Assembly (NCBI GenBank): GCA_028275145.1
Contig: JAQCNG010000139.1
Coordinates: forward strand, 1-14,480
DNA: 14,480 nucleotides
From: Halovenus sp.
GTDB taxonomy: Archaea > Halobacteriota > Halobacteria > Halobacteriales > Haloarculaceae
Reading direction: 5' to 3'
Below the pieces are notes generated by a model that worked only from the letters and a program-made list of their open reading frames with translations, was not told where the DNA came from and ran no database searches. This document shows, piece by piece, positions 12,751 through 14,480 of the stretch (position 1 is the first letter of the stretch; every line of letters begins with the position of its first letter). A program made the translations under genes and the position numbers.

Positions 12751-14007
12751 GTGAAAGAATCAAACCGACGACGGCTGACACGGCGGCGCGTGCTCGGGTT
12801 GGGGGCTGTCGGACTGGCGGCGCTTTCGGGTTGTCTCTCCGGGTCCGACGACGGTGACAGTCGAGAGCCTGTCGCCGGGGAGACGGACGCGGGAAACCAG
12901 ACTGCCCCACAGGGGGCCGACGTTGCGACGGACCCGGCCGCGGGGCTGGACCTGCCGGTCGACGACAGCGAACTGCAACGCGGAGCCTCCGAGGACGCGA
13001 TTCCGGCAATCGTGGACCCGGTGTTCGAGGCGGACTGGTCGGGGCTCAGCGTGACGTTCGTTGACCGGTACGGGGGCCAGCAGACGGTCGAACCGCGTCT
13101 CGAGAGCGAGGACCCGGTCATCGGGGTCGCCCGCGGCGGCGCGGCGCGGGCCTACCCGTTTCGCGTGCTCAACTGGCACGAGATTGTCAACGACGAGTTT
13201 GGCGGGCCACTGCTGGTGACGTACTGTCCGCTCTGCCGGAGCGCGGTCACCGCCGAGCGCCGCGTCGGCGGCGAGGAGACACAGTTCGGCGTCTCGGGGT
13301 TGCTCTACCGGAACGCGCTGGTGATGTACGACGAGGCGACCGACAGCCTCTGGAGTCAACTGGCCGCACAGGCAATCCAGGGACCGATGACCGGCGAGAC
13401 ACTCAAGCTCGAACAGGTGACGGTCACCACGTGGGGTGCCTGGCAGGACGACCACCCCGGGACGGTCGTGCTCCGGCCGCCGCCGGAGTCCGGAACAATC
13501 TCATCGGGGGGTTCCGACACAGTCACCGCCAGCGCTGAGACCCGCAACTACACCGTCAACCCCTACGCCGGCTACGGGGACAGCGACAGAATCGGTATCG
13601 GTACCGGTCTCGGTGGTGGGTTCGACGACGACCGACTCCACTCGAAAGCCGAGGTTATTGGGGTCGCACACGACGGTGTGGCGCGGGCGTACGATGCCGC
13701 CACACTCGCCGAGGCGGGGGTCGTCGAGGACAGTGTCGGTGGACTGCCGGTCGTGGTGACGACGACGGCCGACGGCACTCCGGTGGCGTGGGTGCGCGAG
13801 GTGGACGGCGAGGTGCTGTCGTTCGGCCGGGGCGACGACGGCCATCTCCGGGCGGGCGGGTCGCGGTGGCGGCGGTCCACTGGTCTCGCGGTCGACGGGC
13901 CACACGAGGGCACACAGCTCGCCCAGGCAAACGCCGTCTCGCCGCTGTTCTGGTTTGCCTGGCTGGATATCCACCCCGACAGCGAGCTCTACGGCCACGA
14001 CGGCTGA
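12751..14007 (+). CDS. DUF3179 domain-containing Tat lipoprotein
   Basis: A 418-residue exported protein. RRRLTRRRVLG is a Tat motif, followed by a hydrophobic core and lipobox LSGC (Cys28), then a Ser/Asp/Gly/Thr-rich linker to about residue 70. The rest fits DUF3179: ASEDAIPAIVDPVFEA, DPVIGVARGGAARAYPFRVLNWHEIVNDEFGGPLLVTYCPLCRSAV (121-166), FGVSGLLYRNALVMYDEATDSLWSQLAAQAIQGPMTG (179-214) and a C-terminal NAVSPLFWFAWLDIHPDSELYG. CPLC (Cys159, Cys162) is a conserved CxxC that may bind metal or be redox active; the function of the family is not established. A second copy of the VIGVAxxGxARAY element occurs at 302-314. The start is a GTG; the Tat motif directly after it and the A/T element about 27 nt upstream support this choice. 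No operon partner is apparent; the next gene has its own promoter. Confidence 0.88.
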   Translation: MKESNRRRLTRRRVLGLGAVGLAALSGCLSGSDDGDSREPVAGETDAGNQTAPQGADVATDPAAGLDLPVDDSELQRGASEDAIPAIVDPVFEADWSGLSVTFVDRYGGQQTVEPRLESEDPVIGVARGGAARAYPFRVLNWHEIVNDEFGGPLLVTYCPLCRSAVTAERRVGGEETQFGVSGLLYRNALVMYDEATDSLWSQLAAQAIQGPMTGETLKLEQVTVTTWGAWQDDHPGTVVLRPPPESGTISSGGSDTVTASAETRNYTVNPYAGYGDSDRIGIGTGLGGGFDDDRLHSKAEVIGVAHDGVARAYDAATLAEAGVVEDSVGGLPVVVTTTADGTPVAWVREVDGEVLSFGRGDDGHLRAGGSRWRRSTGLAVDGPHEGTQLAQANAVSPLFWFAWLDIHPDSELYGHDG

Positions 14008-14065
14008 CGCCGCGCGCCAGCGCGGAGACCCCGCCGTGGCTATCGCTCGCCCCGTGAGACACCCG

Positions 14066-14114
14066 CCGACCGCGTCGTGGCGCTACTCTGTTCCAGACAC
14101 CGACCGCGTCGTGG
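14066..14114. repeat. 15-bp direct repeat upstream of response regulator
   Basis: CCGACCGCGTCGTGG occurs at 14066-14080 and again at 14100-14114, a 34-bp period. It lies in the 186-nt gene-free interval before the response regulator, about 80-130 nt before the start codon. It could be a pair of binding sites or a small duplication. Confidence 0.6.
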
Positions 14115-14129
14115 GACTAGTCGGTCCCA
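14112..14129. promoter_or_regulatory. Inverted repeat upstream of response regulator promoter
   Basis: TGGGAC (14112-14117) and GTCCCA (14124-14129) are perfect inverted repeats around TAGTCG. It overlaps the end of the second direct-repeat copy and lies about 30 bp before the BRE/TATA region, so it could be an operator, or the end of a terminator hairpin for the DUF3179 transcript (no T-run follows). Confidence 0.3.
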
Positions 14130-14152
14130 AACCTGGGGGACCGGAGAGCGCA

Positions 14153-14169
14153 CCCGGAAAGCTTTTTCG
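14153..14169 (+). promoter_or_regulatory. BRE/TATA-like promoter of response regulator
   Basis: CCCGGAAA followed by GCTTTTTCG places a purine-rich BRE-like element and a T-rich TATA-like element about 25-40 nt before the ATG at 14194. The spacing fits a leaderless mRNA. Confidence 0.5.
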
Positions 14170-14193
14170 TCGCTCTCGTCTAGGTGTATCCTA

Positions 14194-14480
14194 ATGAGCG
14201 GGACAGAGCCAGAAACTGTACTCGTCGTAGACGACGAACCGGACGTAGCCGATGCATACTCGGCCCAGTTAGAGAATGATTACATTGTATCGACGGCATA
14301 CGGGGGGAAGGAGGCGCTCGACAAGATCGATGCGTCGGTCGACGTCGTCCTCCTCGACCGGCGGATGCCGGGCATCTCCGGGGACGAGGTGCTCGAGAAG
14401 GTCCGGTCGCGGGACCTGAACATCCGGGTTGCGATGGTGACGGCGGTAGACCCGGATTTCGACATCATCGAGATGCCGTT
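14194..14480 (+). CDS. Response regulator, receiver domain (3' end beyond window)
   Basis: The frame from the ATG at 14194 runs open to the window edge (95 complete codons). It reads as a CheY-like receiver: TVLVVDDEPDVADAYSAQLE supplies the acidic pair Asp13/Asp14, VVLLDRRMPGISGDEVL carries the phosphoacceptor Asp55, and VAMVTAVDPDFDIIEMPF has the conserved Thr83. The Lys of the receiver active site would lie just past the edge. The DRRMPGxSGDEVL and TAVDPDFDIIxMPF wording is what I associate with haloarchaeal regulators that continue into a HalX domain, but the second domain is not visible, so the output is an inference. It would receive phosphate from a sensor kinase that is not in the window. 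A BRE/TATA-like element lies just upstream. Confidence 0.9.
   Translation, partial: MSGTEPETVLVVDDEPDVADAYSAQLENDYIVSTAYGGKEALDKIDASVDVVLLDRRMPGISGDEVLEKVRSRDLNIRVAMVTAVDPDFDIIEMP

Overview
The window comes from a halophilic archaeon (class Halobacteria). The evidence is very high GC, proteins rich in Asp/Glu with few Lys, several Tat-type lipoprotein signals (RR motif followed by a lipobox Cys), archaeal genes (ribosomal protein L15e, type II methionine aminopeptidase), and TATA-like T/A-rich elements about 27 nt upstream of start codons, as expected for leaderless haloarchaeal mRNAs. I cannot name a genus.

Layout, left to right. (1) 1-3145: the distal part of a nitrous oxide reductase maturation cluster. 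It holds the 3' end of nosD (beta-helix protein), nosF (ABC ATPase) and nosY (ABC-2 permease), overlapping head to tail, then a very small Tat lipoprotein of unknown role and a NosL-like lipoprotein. nosZ is presumably to the left, outside the window. (2) 3180-4617: two divergently transcribed conserved haloarchaeal genes. One is a 121-residue protein of unknown function. The other is a DUF5787-type protein with features of a PD-(D/E)XK nuclease and a C-terminal four-Cys cluster. (3) 4634-7518: a MATE efflux transporter (minus strand) divergent from an archaeal HTH regulator with a clear leaderless promoter. (4) 7574-10232: a minus-strand block of thioredoxin, sugar-phosphate nucleotidyltransferase (7 nt apart) and an O-acetylhomoserine sulfhydrylase (MetY-type), the last with its own putative promoter. 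(5) 10331-12561: plus-strand information-processing genes. These are L15e with an unusually long and potentially structured 5' leader, then type II methionine aminopeptidase translationally coupled to a HIT-family hydrolase. (6) 12751-14480: a DUF3179 Tat lipoprotein and the start of a response regulator that runs off the window.

No rRNA, tRNA, CRISPR array, insertion sequence or integrase was seen, and no gene-free stretch exceeds about 235 bases. Most of the window is ordinary chromosomal housekeeping plus a denitrification accessory cluster. I did not find a clear previously undescribed multi-gene system. The best leads are the structured L15e leader, the nuclease-like DUF5787 protein with its Cys cluster, the tiny lipoprotein between nosY and nosL, and the Cys-less metal-site region of NosL.
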